Counted from the stretch's first letter, positions 46,179 through 54,238 are shown. The stretch is 64,000 nucleotides of DNA from Pseudonocardiaceae bacterium (GCA_009377865.1 WHTH01000005.1:1-64000); one strand, 5' to 3'. Translations and numbers: made by a program. The notes: generated from the sequence alone by a model not told the origin.

Positions 46179-46215
46179 CGAGGGGCCCGGCACCACAGTG
46201 GTGCCGGGCCCCTCG
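46179..46215. terminator. Bidirectional terminator-like hairpin
   Basis: CGAGGGGCCCGGCACCAC at 46179-46196 is the exact complement of 46198-46215, an 18-bp stem. It lies between the TB7.3-like gene and whiB1, which converge, so one hairpin can end both transcripts. No T-run is present, as usual in actinobacteria. Confidence 0.75.
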
Positions 46216-46234
46216 ACCATGCTGGGTACGCGGA

Positions 46235-46489
46235 TCAGGCGCCGGTACGGGCCCGGGTGCGGGCATTGCGCCGCTTGAGCGCACGCCGCTCGTCCTCGCT
46301 CATGCCGCCCCACACGCCGGCATCCTGGCCGGACGCGAGGGCCCAGCTCAGGCACTCAGCGTTGACCGGGCAGCGACGGCAGACGGTCTTCGCCTCGGCG
46401 ATCTGCAGTAGAGCGGGACCGCTGTTCCCCACCGGGAAGAACAGTTCCGGGTCCTCGTCTCGGCAGGCCGCGCGGTGGCGCCAATCCAT
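46235..46489 (-). CDS. whiB1: WhiB-family iron-sulfur regulator WhiB1
   Basis: ATG 46489 gives 84 residues, the same as mycobacterial WhiB1. The cluster Cys are in MDWRHRAACRDEDPELFFP and VCRRCPVNAECLSWAL. The GVWGGMSEDERRALKRR turn and the basic RNARTRART tail complete the family pattern. WhiB1 carries a nitric-oxide-sensitive [4Fe-4S] cluster and binds region 4 of the primary sigma factor; it is essential in mycobacteria. The promoter carries a CRP-like site at 46562-46577, as in mycobacteria. Confidence 0.93.
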   Translation of the reverse strand: MDWRHRAACRDEDPELFFPVGNSGPALLQIAEAKTVCRRCPVNAECLSWALASGQDAGVWGGMSEDERRALKRRNARTRARTGA

Positions 46490-46561
46490 GGTGCTCGCTC
46501 CTCGTCGAGCGCGCTGGTGTGCACGCTGTTCTCGTTCGATCTTGTGTTGCCCCGTAGGGCT

Positions 46562-46577
46562 TGTGAATGCTTTCACG
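46562..46577 (-). promoter_or_regulatory. CRP-like operator upstream of whiB1
   Basis: The sequence TGTGAATGCTTTCACG has the palindrome TGTGA-N6-TCAC with one base off the full consensus. It lies 73-88 bases before the whiB1 ATG. Mycobacterial whiB1 is controlled by the cAMP receptor protein through such sites, so the same control is likely here. Confidence 0.65.
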
Positions 46578-46698
46578 ATCGACGGGGATGTCAAGGGTCA
46601 TCCGCGATCGTCGTGGGGGATGTCACCCATACGAATGTCCCACGGTGATGTGCCCCCCGCATGTCGAAACGATTCAGCAGGTTCCAGCCCGTCGCCGG

Positions 46699-47625
46699 TC
46701 ACAGCGCCACGCTGAGCGCGTGCGGCACGGAGCTGAACTGAACCACCGAGTGATGCCCTTGATGATCTCCGTCGATCTGCAGGCCCACGTGCCTGTCGCA
46801 GTGGATCCGCACACTGTCAACGTCGTCGACGCGCACCAGGTTCCGCCCGGCCGGGTCGGCGTGTCTGCGCAACATCTGCCCGATGTGACGCACCACGGTC
46901 ACCGGCGCCATGCTGCGCAGCGCGAAGAGCCCGAGACCGGTGTCGAAGGAGCTGCCCGGATTCGAATGCACCGGGCGCCGTCCCAGGTAGGTCCACGGGT
47001 CGGTGTTGGTCACCACCACCGACCGTAGGCCGCGCTCGATGCGCCCGCCCGGAAGCTCGATGGTCAGCCGGGGAGCCGAGCACATCATGTGCAGGTGTGC
47101 CCGTAGCGCGGAGCGGACGTAGCGCGCCGGACTGGCCTCGCGCCCCCGCTCCCGGTGCCACTCCACCCGGGCCACCACGTCGGCGTCCCAGCCGAGGCCC
47201 GCGTTGAATCCGAACCACCTCGCGCCCGATTCGGCATCGATCCTGCCGAGTCCGATCCGCCGGCGGCGACCGGTGTCGAGCGCGGTGAGCAGCCGGTGGG
47301 TCGCTTCCACCGGGTCTCGGGCGAGTCCCAGCGCGCGGGCGAAGACGTTCGCCGAGCCGCCCGGGACCACGCCCAGCGCGGGACCCCCGACGTCGGTGTT
47401 CAGTATGCCGTTGATGACCTCGTTCACCGTGCCGTCACCACCGTGCGCGACGACGAGCTCGTAGCCGTCCTCGCCGGCCTGTTGCGCGGCGCGCATCGCA
47501 TGACCCCGGTAACTTGTCGCCACCACGTCCAGCTTCAGCTCGCTGGCCAATGCATGCGCCAGCACGTCGCATCCTGCGGGCGTGGTCGCGGTCGCGTAGG
47601 GGTTGACCACCAGCAGGGCGCGCAC
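46699..47625 (-). CDS. Diacylglycerol/lipid kinase
   Basis: The 308-residue protein starts at GTG 47625 with VRALLVVNPYATATT. The kinase catalytic motif YELVVAHGGDGTVNEVINGIL holds the GGDGT loop, followed by LGVVPGGSANVFARALGL. A C-terminal LQIDGD supplies the second conserved Asp. These marks place it in the DagK/YegS lipid kinase group, which phosphorylates diacylglycerol or related lipids. The neighbour whiB1 and the gap pattern are as in mycobacteria (Rv3218). Confidence 0.9.
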   Translation of the reverse strand: MRALLVVNPYATATTPAGCDVLAHALASELKLDVVATSYRGHAMRAAQQAGEDGYELVVAHGGDGTVNEVINGILNTDVGGPALGVVPGGSANVFARALGLARDPVEATHRLLTALDTGRRRRIGLGRIDAESGARWFGFNAGLGWDADVVARVEWHRERGREASPARYVRSALRAHLHMMCSAPRLTIELPGGRIERGLRSVVVTNTDPWTYLGRRPVHSNPGSSFDTGLGLFALRSMAPVTVVRHIGQMLRRHADPAGRNLVRVDDVDSVRIHCDRHVGLQIDGDHQGHHSVVQFSSVPHALSVAL

Positions 47626-47658
47626 CGTCGCAGCGTAACCTCCGCCTACTCTGAGCGG

Positions 47659-48087
47659 GTGGCTAACGCCCTACCTCCCGCCGATCCGGAGCCGCCACGG
47701 GTCGTGCGCGTCGCAGCGGCGATGGTCTGCCTGCAGGGTGGCGCCGGTGCCGCGGTGACGCTCGTGATGGTGCTGCTAGCCGTCACCGGCGACGGCGATC
47801 TCGGTGCCGCGCTGGTGGCGGCCGGATTCCTCGCCGGCTGTGCCGCTACGTTGCTGCTGGTGGGCATCGCGCTGTGGCGCGGGGCGCACGGTGCGAAGAC
47901 TCCGGCAGTGGTGGCGCAGCTGCTGCTACTGGGTAGCGCATGGTATGCGGCAGGGCCGTCGTCGCAGCCGCAATACGGTGTCCCCGCAGGCCTGTACTGC
48001 GTCGCGGTGCTGCTGCTGCTGTTCTCCGCGCCGGTCACCCGGTGGAGCTACGGCGGCGATATCAGCGGCGAGCGCCGAGCCGGTTGA
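47659..48087 (+). CDS. Integral membrane protein of unknown function
   Basis: GTG 47659 gives 142 residues with four hydrophobic segments: VCLQGGAGAAVTLVMVLLAV, LVAAGFLAGCAATLLLVGIA, VVAQLLLLGSAWYA and LYCVAVLLLLFSAPV. The ends are hydrophilic and the protein has no catalytic motif. It lies divergent from the lipid kinase gene, as in mycobacteria (Rv3217c-like). It probably sits in the cytoplasmic membrane; the role is unknown. Confidence 0.75.
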   Translation: MANALPPADPEPPRVVRVAAAMVCLQGGAGAAVTLVMVLLAVTGDGDLGAALVAAGFLAGCAATLLLVGIALWRGAHGAKTPAVVAQLLLLGSAWYAAGPSSQPQYGVPAGLYCVAVLLLLFSAPVTRWSYGGDISGERRAG

Positions 48088-48113
48088 CCGCGTCCGGTGC
48101 TCGACAAACAAGG

Positions 48114-48155
48114 ACGACGCTGACCAGCGGACGTGTCTACGCTGGTCAGCGTCGT
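48114..48155. terminator. Bidirectional terminator-like hairpin
   Basis: ACGACGCTGACCAGCG at 48114-48129 pairs exactly with 48140-48155 around a ten-base loop. It sits between the membrane-protein gene and sodN, whose stop codons converge, so it can terminate both. Confidence 0.7.
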
Positions 48156-48172
48156 CTTGGAGCCGCGCCGGA

Positions 48173-48592
48173 TCAGGAGGCCTGCTTGGTCTCCCAGAAG
48201 ATCTTGTCGATCTCGGCGATGTAGTCAAGCAGCTGCTGGCCGGTCGCCGGGTCGCTCGACGACTTGGCGCCGGTCGCACCGGCGGCCTTGGTGGCCTTGT
48301 TGAACAGCTCGTGCAGCTGCGGGTACTTCTCGAAGTGCGGCGGCTTGAAGTAGTCGGTCCACAGCACCCACAGGTGGTGCTTGACCAGGTCGGCCCGGTC
48401 TTCCTTGATCTGGATGGCGCGAGCGCGGAACTCCGGGTCCTCGTTGGACTGGTACTTGTCCTGGATCATCTTGACCGACTCGGCCTCGATGCGGGCCTGG
48501 GCCGGGTCGTAGACGCCGCACGGGAGGTCGCAGTGCGCGGTGACCTCCAGGCGCGGGCTGCAGTGGTGAAGAATGCGCGACAACAGTCGCAT
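48173..48592 (-). CDS. sodN: Nickel superoxide dismutase
   Basis: SodN removes superoxide with a nickel centre built from the free N-terminus of the mature protein. The prepeptide MRLLSRILHHCSPRLEVTA is followed by HCDLPCGVYDPAQARIEAES, the nickel hook with His20, Cys21 and Cys25 (His1, Cys2 and Cys6 after cleavage). The rest is the four-helix bundle ending DKIFWETKQAS. GGGAGG lies just before the ATG at 48592. The protease SodX is encoded divergently at 48722 and must remove residues 1-19 to create the active site. Confidence 0.95.
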   Translation of the reverse strand: MRLLSRILHHCSPRLEVTAHCDLPCGVYDPAQARIEAESVKMIQDKYQSNEDPEFRARAIQIKEDRADLVKHHLWVLWTDYFKPPHFEKYPQLHELFNKATKAAGATGAKSSSDPATGQQLLDYIAEIDKIFWETKQAS

Positions 48593-48604
48593 CGTGCCTC
48601 CCTA

Positions 48605-48650
48605 TCGATCTGTCTTCCGACGCTGGGTCGATCTGTCTTCCGACGATGGG
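48605..48650. repeat. Tandem 23-bp repeat in the sodN/sodX intergenic region
   Basis: TCGATCTGTCTTCCGACG plus (C/A)TGGG occurs at 48605-48627 and 48628-48650 with a single difference. It lies directly behind the sodN ribosome-binding site and between two divergent genes. It could be a pair of operators or a duplicated promoter segment. Confidence 0.75.
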
Positions 48651-48721
48651 ACGGTTCGTGTTCCGCCGTGCCGCGACCTTACTCCGGAACGGCGCGGCCA
48701 GCAGCGGGGAGGAGATCACTC

Positions 48722-49057
48722 ATGCGGCGGTCCGCGGGTCTGGACTGCTGGCCGATGCGCCGCGCGGTGGTGCGCGGCCCGTCGATGTCACCGGTGCTGC
48801 GCGACGGCGACATCGTGCTGGTGGTGCGAGGCGACTGCCCACGTCCGGGCACCGTGGCGCTGGTGCAGTGGCCGTCGCGGCCCGGCCAGCTCTCGGTGAA
48901 ACGGGTCACCGGACGCTGCGGCACCGGCTGGTGGGTGCTCGGCGACAACCCGCGCGGCTCCACCGACTCCCGTGGTCTCGGACCCGCCGAGGTGCTGGGG
49001 ACGGTGTGGCTGCGGCTGTGGCCCAGCCCGGGCTTAGTGCGCCGACGCCGCGCGTAA
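48722..49057 (+). CDS. sodX: Nickel-type SOD maturation protease SodX
   Basis: ATG 48722, with GGGGAGGAG before it, gives 111 residues. It is an S26-type (signal-peptidase-like) serine protease: catalytic Ser in VVRGPSMSPVLRDGDIVLV and catalytic Lys in PGQLSVKRVTGR, followed by GWWVLGDNPRGSTDSRGLGP. SodX cuts the SodN prepeptide so that His1 becomes the N-terminus and nickel can bind. It has no membrane helix, which fits cytoplasmic maturation. The last 24 bases overlap the convergent epimerase gene. Confidence 0.9.
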   Translation: MRRSAGLDCWPMRRAVVRGPSMSPVLRDGDIVLVVRGDCPRPGTVALVQWPSRPGQLSVKRVTGRCGTGWWVLGDNPRGSTDSRGLGPAEVLGTVWLRLWPSPGLVRRRRA

Positions 49058-49645
49058 CTGCGCGTACCGGGCCTGGCAGTCCAGCCAGCTCGGCAGCAGG
49101 CCCGCCTCGGCGGCCTCGGCGAGGGTCGGCGCGCCGGCGTCCTTGCCCGAGAGCACCGGCTCGACGTCGGCGGGCCACGGCAGGCCCAGCGCGGGGTCGA
49201 GCGGGTTGACCGTGTGCTCTCGATCAGGCGCGTAGGACGTCGAGCACAGGTATACCATCACGGTGTCCTCGGCCAGCGCGATAAAGGCGTGCCCGATGCC
49301 CTCGGCGAGGTAGACCGCGCGGTAGGTCGCGGAGTCGAGGCGCACCACATCCCAGCCGCCGAAGGTCGGCGAACCGGTCCGGACGTCGACGGCGACGTCG
49401 AGCAGCGTTCCTCGTGGGCAGTAGACGTACTTGGCCTGCCCGGGCGGTACGTCGGCGTAGTGCACGCCGCGCACCACGCCCGGTCGCGAGACGCTGTGGT
49501 TGATCTGCGCGACGTGCAGCGCGTGCCCGGTCGCATCCCGGAAGGCCCGTTCCTGAAAAGGGGCGACGAACAGCCCCCGGTTGTCGGGGAAGACCGGTGG
49601 GCAGAACTCGTACCCGCCGGGTACGGCCAGTTCACGGACCTGCAC
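49034..49645 (-). CDS. dTDP-4-dehydrorhamnose 3,5-epimerase-like protein
   Basis: GTG 49645 gives 203 residues. The RmlC cupin core is clear: PVFPDNRGLFVAPFQERAF, VAQINHSVSRPGVVRGVHY (catalytic His), AKYVYCPRGTLLDVAVDVR with the acidic residue, and YLAEGIGHAFIALAEDTVMVYLCSTSYAP. RmlC makes dTDP-4-keto-rhamnose in the rhamnose pathway; related enzymes act on other dTDP sugars. No rmlA, B or D lies nearby, so it may serve a different dTDP-sugar or use genes elsewhere. Confidence 0.85.
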   Translation of the reverse strand: MQVRELAVPGGYEFCPPVFPDNRGLFVAPFQERAFRDATGHALHVAQINHSVSRPGVVRGVHYADVPPGQAKYVYCPRGTLLDVAVDVRTGSPTFGGWDVVRLDSATYRAVYLAEGIGHAFIALAEDTVMVYLCSTSYAPDREHTVNPLDPALGLPWPADVEPVLSGKDAGAPTLAEAAEAGLLPSWLDCQARYAQLRAASAH

Positions 49646-49778
49646 GGCGGGCCACTCTAGTGTGCGAGACTGACCGCTATCCCGTGGCGCAGGCGCGCGG
49701 CAGTGCCATGACCTGGCCCCGCCCCCGGCCGAAGTACTTCTCCCACCCGTATCAGCTCTGCTGGCAGGAGGACCAGAC

Positions 49779-51005
49779 GTGGCTGCCCACTTCGACGATG
49801 ACGGCACTGACGGCACTGACGGCGATGACGGCACCGACGGCATTGACGGGCGCACCCTCACCGAGGGCGAGATCTTCGCCGCACACGAGGGCGGCAAGCT
49901 GTCCACCGGGCTGCCCTTCGCGCTCGATGACCAGCGCGCCCTGGCGACGGCATACACGCCGGGAGTGGCCCAGGTCAGCCGGGCCATCGCGGGCGACGAG
50001 ACACTGGCGCAGCGCTACACCTGGGCGCACCGGCTGGTCGCCGTGGTCAGCGACGGGTCCGCGGTGCTCGGGCTCGGCAACATCGGTCCGCGTGCGGCGC
50101 TACCGGTGATGGAGGGCAAATCGGCGCTGTTCAAGGCGTTCGCCGGGCTCGACTCGATCCCGCTGGTGCTCGACACCGGCGACGTGGACGAGATCGTCGA
50201 GACGCTGGTGCGGCTGCGGCCCACGTTCGGCGCCGTCAATCTGGAGGACATCTCGGCGCCGCGCTGTTTCGAGCTGGAGCAGCGGGTGGTCGAGGCGCTG
50301 GACTGCCCGGTGATGCATGACGACCAGCACGGCACCGCGATCGTGGTGCTGGCCGCGTTGCGTGGCGCCTGCCTGGCGACCGCCCGGGATCTGGCGCCGC
50401 TGCGGGTGGTCATCACCGGGGCCGGTGCCGCCGGTGTCGCCTGCGCGAACATCCTGCTCGCGGCCGGGGTCAAGGACGTCATCGTGGTGGATTCGCACGG
50501 CATCCTGCACACCGGGCGGGCGCACCTCAATCCAATCAAGGAGGAGCTCGCCGCGCATACCAACCCGGAGGGCCGCACCGGCGAACTGTCGGATGCGTGC
50601 AACGGGGCCGACGTGCTGATCGGGGTGTCGTCGGCGCTGGTGCCCGAGGACGTCGTCGCCACCATGAGCCCGGACGGGATCGTGTTCGCGCTGTCGAACC
50701 CGGATCCCGAGATCGCCCCCGAGGTCGCGGCCCGGCATGCCGCCGTGGTCGCGACGGGTCGCAGCGACTTCCCCAACCAGATCAACAACGTGCTGGCCTT
50801 CCCCGGCGTCTTCCGGGGCGCGCTGGATGCCAACGCTCGCTACATCTCCGAGGGCATGAAGCTCGCCGCGGCCGAGGCGATCGCGTCGGTGGCCGCCGAG
50901 AAGCTGTCGACCGACCACGTCGTGCCCGGTGCGATGGACCCCCGGGTCGCGCCTGCCGTGGCGGAGGCGGTCGCCGAGGCCGCTCGCCGGGACGGGCTCA
51001 GATGA
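49779..51005 (+). CDS. NAD(P)-dependent malic enzyme
   Basis: The enzyme converts malate to pyruvate and CO2 while reducing NAD(P). GTG 49779 after CAGGAGGA gives 408 residues. After a repetitive Asp-Gly-rich N-terminus come YTPGVAQVSRAIAGD (Tyr/active loop), LGLGNIGPRAALPVMEGK with the catalytic Lys, VNLEDISAPRCFELEQ, VMHDDQHGTAIVVLAAL (metal Asp pair) and VVITGAGAAGVACANILL (nucleotide binding). Later FALSNPDPEI and NQINNVLAFPGVFRGAL close the family pattern. Its stop overlaps the ABC ATPase start by ATGA. Confidence 0.93.
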   Translation: MAAHFDDDGTDGTDGDDGTDGIDGRTLTEGEIFAAHEGGKLSTGLPFALDDQRALATAYTPGVAQVSRAIAGDETLAQRYTWAHRLVAVVSDGSAVLGLGNIGPRAALPVMEGKSALFKAFAGLDSIPLVLDTGDVDEIVETLVRLRPTFGAVNLEDISAPRCFELEQRVVEALDCPVMHDDQHGTAIVVLAALRGACLATARDLAPLRVVITGAGAAGVACANILLAAGVKDVIVVDSHGILHTGRAHLNPIKEELAAHTNPEGRTGELSDACNGADVLIGVSSALVPEDVVATMSPDGIVFALSNPDPEIAPEVAARHAAVVATGRSDFPNQINNVLAFPGVFRGALDANARYISEGMKLAAAEAIASVAAEKLSTDHVVPGAMDPRVAPAVAEAVAEAARRDGLR

Positions 51006-52035
51006 TCGAGTTCCGGGCCGTGACGAAGCGGTTCGGCAGCGCGGTCGCCGTCGACGGTCTCGACCTCGTCGCGGAGGCCGGCCGGATCACTGTTCTCGTC
51101 GGCCCGTCGGGCTGCGGCAAGACCACCTCGCTGCGGATGGTCAACCGAATGATCGATCCGTCGAGCGGCGTCGTGGCCATCGACGGGCGCGACGTCGCCA
51201 GCCGCCCCCCGGCGCAGCTGCGCCGCGGTATCGGCTACGTGATCCAGCAGGCGGGGCTGTTCCCGCACCGCACCGTGCTCGACAACGTGGCGACGGTGCC
51301 CAGGCTGACGGGGTCCACCAGGCGTGCGGCGCGAGCCCGCGCGGCGGAGCTGCTCGAGCTGGTCGGGCTGGAATCCGCGCTGGCCGACCGCTACCCGGTC
51401 CAGCTCTCCGGTGGCCAGCAGCAACGCGTCGGGGTCGCCCGGGCGCTGGCCGCCGACCCACCCATCCTGCTGATGGACGAGCCGTTCTCGGGCGTCGACC
51501 CGGTGGTGCGCGACGGCCTGCAGGACGAGCTGCTGCGGCTGCAGGACGAGCTGGACAAGACCATCCTGTTCGTGACCCACGACATCGACGATGCTGTCCG
51601 GCTCGGGGACGCCGTCGCGGTCTTGCGCGAGGGGGAACACTCGCCCAGTACGACGACCCGCGGCAGCTGCTCGCGGAGCCGGCCGATGACTTCGTCGCGG
51701 AGTTCGTCGGCAAGGATCGCGGTTACCGGGGGCTGTCCTTCGTGGACTCCGATCGCCTCCCGGTGCACGAGCTGGCGATGGTGCGCCTCGGCGATCCGCC
51801 CCCGGGCGACGGGTGGCTGCTCGCGGTCGACGACGACGGCCGGCCGCGCGGCTGGCTGGAGCCCGGCACTGGGGACGGTGCCGTCACCGAGGAGCAGTTG
51901 CGGGCCGGTGGCTCGTTGCACCGCCGGGGTGCCCCGATGCGGGGCGCGCTGGACGCGGCGCTGTCGTCGCCGTCCGGACTGGGTGTGGTCGTCGACGGTC
52001 GCGGCGCCGCAGTCGGGACGGTCGTGGCTGAGTAG
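51002..52035 (+). pseudogene. OpuBA/ProV-like ABC ATPase with a one-base frameshift
   Basis: From ATG 51002 the protein shows MIEFRAVTKRFGSAVAVDGL, Walker A LVGPSGCGKTTSLRMV, signature LSGGQQQRVGVARAL, Walker B ILLMDEPFSGVDP and the switch FVTHDIDDAVRL. It matches the ATPases of glycine betaine/choline transporters. After AVLREGE the frame is lost in five Gs at 51631-51635; adding one G restores GGTLAQYDDPRQLLAEPADD and the tail to 52035. The choice is between a one-base deletion and a sequencing error. If real, about 130 C-terminal residues (helical end and CBS-like part) are lost, though the catalytic core remains. Confidence 0.8.
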
Positions 52036-52076
52036 GTCCTCGCCGTGCTGCGCGAGCACCGGCCCAGGGTCGGCTG

Positions 52077-52742
52077 ATGCTCGGGGAGATCGGGTTCTAC
52101 CTGAGCAGCCCGACCAACCGGGACAAGGTGCTCGGGCTGCTGGGCGAGCACATCTATCTCGCGGTCCTTCCGCTGCTGATCGGTCTCGCGGTCGCGCTGC
52201 CGCTGGGTGCGATGGCGCAGCGCAGCCGGCTGCTGCGGTCCGGGGCCCTACAGACGGCCAGCGTGTTCTACACCGTGCCATCGCTCGCGTTGTTCGTCGT
52301 GATGCCCGGGATCCTGGGCACCTCGATCACCAGCCCGGCCAACGTGGTCGTCTCGCTCGCGGTCTACACGACGGCACTGCTCGGGCGCCCGGTGGTCGAC
52401 GCGCTGGACGCGGTCCCCGGCCACGTCGTGGCCGCCGCGACCGCGATGGGCTACCAGCCGACGAGGCGGTTCGTCGCCGTCGACCTCCCACTCGCGGTGC
52501 CGGTGCTCGCCGCCGGGGTCCGGGTGGCGTCGGTGAGCAACATCAGCCTGGTCAGCGTCGGTGCCCTGATCGGCATCGGCGGGCTCGGTGAGCTGTTCAC
52601 CGAGGGCTTCGAGCTCCGGTATCCCGCGCCGATCGTGATCGGGATCCTGCTCACCCTGGTGCTCGCACTGGCGGTGGACCTGCTGCTGGTGGGTCTGCGT
52701 CGGCTCGCGACCCCGTGGGCGCGGGCGGGGGTGGGCTCGTGA
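52077..52742 (+). CDS. OpuB-type ABC permease
   Basis: The 221-residue membrane protein has about six helices (LLGEHIYLAVLPLLIGLAVA; VVSLAVYTTALLGRPVVDAL; GILLTLVLALAVDLLLVGL). The EAA loop typical of the family reads AAATAMGYQPTRRFVAVDLPLAVPVLAAG. It forms one half of the transmembrane pore of a glycine betaine/choline-type importer with the ATPase at 51002 and the permease at 52739. The stop overlaps the next permease (GTGA). No substrate-binding protein gene was found in the operon. Confidence 0.85.
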   Translation: MLGEIGFYLSSPTNRDKVLGLLGEHIYLAVLPLLIGLAVALPLGAMAQRSRLLRSGALQTASVFYTVPSLALFVVMPGILGTSITSPANVVVSLAVYTTALLGRPVVDALDAVPGHVVAAATAMGYQPTRRFVAVDLPLAVPVLAAGVRVASVSNISLVSVGALIGIGGLGELFTEGFELRYPAPIVIGILLTLVLALAVDLLLVGLRRLATPWARAGVGS

Positions 52743-53233
52743 TCCTCCTCGAGGCGCTCGGCTGGCTCGCCGACCCCGCCAACTGGCAAGGCCCGGACGG
52801 CCTGCTCGTGCGGAGCGGCGAGCACCTGTGGTTCACCGTCCGGGTGGTGCTGATCGCCGCGGTGATCGCGGTGCCGCTCGGCCTGTGGGTCGGGCACACC
52901 GGGTGCGGTGGGGTGTCGCTGGTGGGCATCGCGAACGCGATGCGGGCGCTGCCGACCCTCGGGCTGGTGACGTTCCTGTTCCTGCTCAGCCCGTCCACCC
53001 CGGTGCTCGTCACGATCGTCGGGCTGGTCGTGCTCGCCGTGCCCCGATCCTGGCGGGAACCTATGCGGGCGTCCAGAGCGTCGACGGCCGGCTCGCCGAT
53101 GCCGCGACGGGCATGGGCATGACGAGGTGGCAGCGGCTGTGGCAGGTCGAGTTCCCGGGCTCGCTGCCGCTGCTGGTGGGCGGAGTGCGCAGCGCGGTGT
53201 TGCAGGTCGTCGCCACGGTGACGGTGGCTGCCT
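52739..53233 (+). pseudogene. Second OpuB-type permease, frameshifted and 3-prime truncated
   Basis: GTG 52739 opens VILLEALGWLADPANW, then LLVRSGEHLWFTVRVVLIAA and NAMRALPTLGLVTFLFLL, a second permease subunit. Around 53040-53045 the frame breaks in a run of Cs; adding one C restores VPPILAGTYAGVQSVDGRL and the EAA loop DAATGMGMTRWQRLWQVEFP. Near 53230, after VVATVTVAA, the permease ends abruptly and sequence of a different gene begins. The final helices are missing, so the transporter cannot work as encoded. Confidence 0.75.
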
Positions 53234-53367
53234 CGTTCGAGCCGCGACAGGAACCCCGTGCTGATCCCGGCCAGCCCTGCCGCGACCTCCAGGCTCTGCC
53301 CTCGACGGCGGCGGATGGTGCGCGCCCGCGCTCCGATGGCTGCGTTCTCGGCCTGCTGTGCGGCCAT
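53230..53367 (-). pseudogene. N-terminal fragment of an XRE-type regulator
   Basis: The minus strand from ATG 53367 reads MAAQQAENAAIGARARTIRR, then RRGQSLEVAAGLAGISTGFLSRLERG, a textbook Cro/C1 helix-turn-helix. At about 53230 it stops matching and runs into the permease sequence from the other strand. Only the DNA-binding domain remains, without any effector part. The loss coincides with the end of the permease on the plus strand, so one recombination event probably removed both 3-prime ends. Confidence 0.65.
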
Positions 53368-53420
53368 GTGCCAGACGGTACTAGGGACCTGCAGATGGCC
53401 GGCACTGTCCGCGGCGTCGG

Positions 53421-53840
53421 CTACGGCTCGACCGCGAAGCCCATCACCCGGAAGTCGTTGTCCAGTCCGAAGACCGCAGCTATCCGCCGCTCCCCGGCGA
53501 TCGCGGCGCCGACGGCGTCGGCGTAGGAGAGGCGCAGGTCGGAAAAGCGTTCGATCACGTCGAACGCCACGCGACGCAGTGCCGGTTCGCTCTCGCGGAT
53601 CAGCAGGGAGCCCTGGCTGACGGCCCGATCGATCACGCCGCGAAACGCGGTGACGCGAGAGAGGCCTGCGTCGTGGCGCAACCGGGTCACCGTCTCGGCG
53701 ATGACGGGCTCGCTGGTCACCAGCCGGTCACCTGCAGCCCGGAGGACGCGGAAGTACTCCGTGATCATCTGGTGCGCTTGGTCGCGCTGGTAGAGCAGAG
53801 CGATGAGGGCTCCGGTGTCCGCGTAGAGCGTGCGACTCAC
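53421..53840 (-). CDS. VapC-type PIN-domain ribonuclease toxin
   Basis: The 139-residue PIN protein has the acidic residues of the RNase site: Asp8 in TLYADTGALIALLYQ, Glu in VIAETVTRLRHD and Asp in LSYADAVGAAIA, with a late DNDF acid. It would cleave tRNA or rRNA when free of the antitoxin. The ATG overlaps the stop of the antitoxin gene upstream (ATGA, 53837-53840), the normal order for VapBC. The partner is the ribbon-helix-helix protein at 53837-54091. Confidence 0.88.
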   Translation of the reverse strand: MSRTLYADTGALIALLYQRDQAHQMITEYFRVLRAAGDRLVTSEPVIAETVTRLRHDAGLSRVTAFRGVIDRAVSQGSLLIRESEPALRRVAFDVIERFSDLRLSYADAVGAAIAGERRIAAVFGLDNDFRVMGFAVEP

Positions 53841-54091
53841 GCCGGCCGCGCGGCGCCGTAGAGGTAGCGATCGTGCTCCGCGGCGACGTCTTCGGGCCCG
53901 TTGCGGTCGTCGACGAGCCCGATCATCTCCAGTAGCGCGTCCTCGCCGTCGGCATGGTCGGGGTGCCCACGCTGGAGGTACTCGCGCAGCGCTGCGCGCA
54001 CGTGGTCGGCCTCGGACCGGCCGGTGCTCGCCGCGAGGACCCGCAACCCGTCGTTGAGGTTCTCATCGATGTAGAGCTGCTTGCGCACCAT
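53837..54091 (-). CDS. Ribbon-helix-helix antitoxin (VapB-like)
   Basis: The 84-residue antitoxin starts at ATG 54091. The N-terminus MVRKQLYIDENLNDGLRVLA, then STGRSEADHVRAALREYL, is a ribbon-helix-helix DNA-binding domain: the strand RKQLYI binds DNA and the two helices pair. The acidic C-terminus (DALLEMIGLVDDRNGPEDV) wraps the toxin. It regulates its own operon and neutralises the PIN toxin. The pair stands alone between the transporter wreckage and a LuxR-type relic. Confidence 0.85.
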   Translation of the reverse strand: MVRKQLYIDENLNDGLRVLAASTGRSEADHVRAALREYLQRGHPDHADGEDALLEMIGLVDDRNGPEDVAAEHDRYLYGAARPA

Positions 54092-54238
54092 GTGTAGGAG
54101 TATACAGCAGCGAAGCGCGGATCAATACGCGAACTGATCGAACACGTGCTTGCCTTCGCCAGCCTGGCCCCGATCATTGCCTGCGCGCCGGTTCCGCAGC
54201 CTGCGCTCGTCATCGAGACTGATTGTCACCGGGAGGTG

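Noticed and set aside
48605-48650. CRISPR-like direct repeat at sodN
   Set aside because: Only two adjacent copies without spacer sequence.
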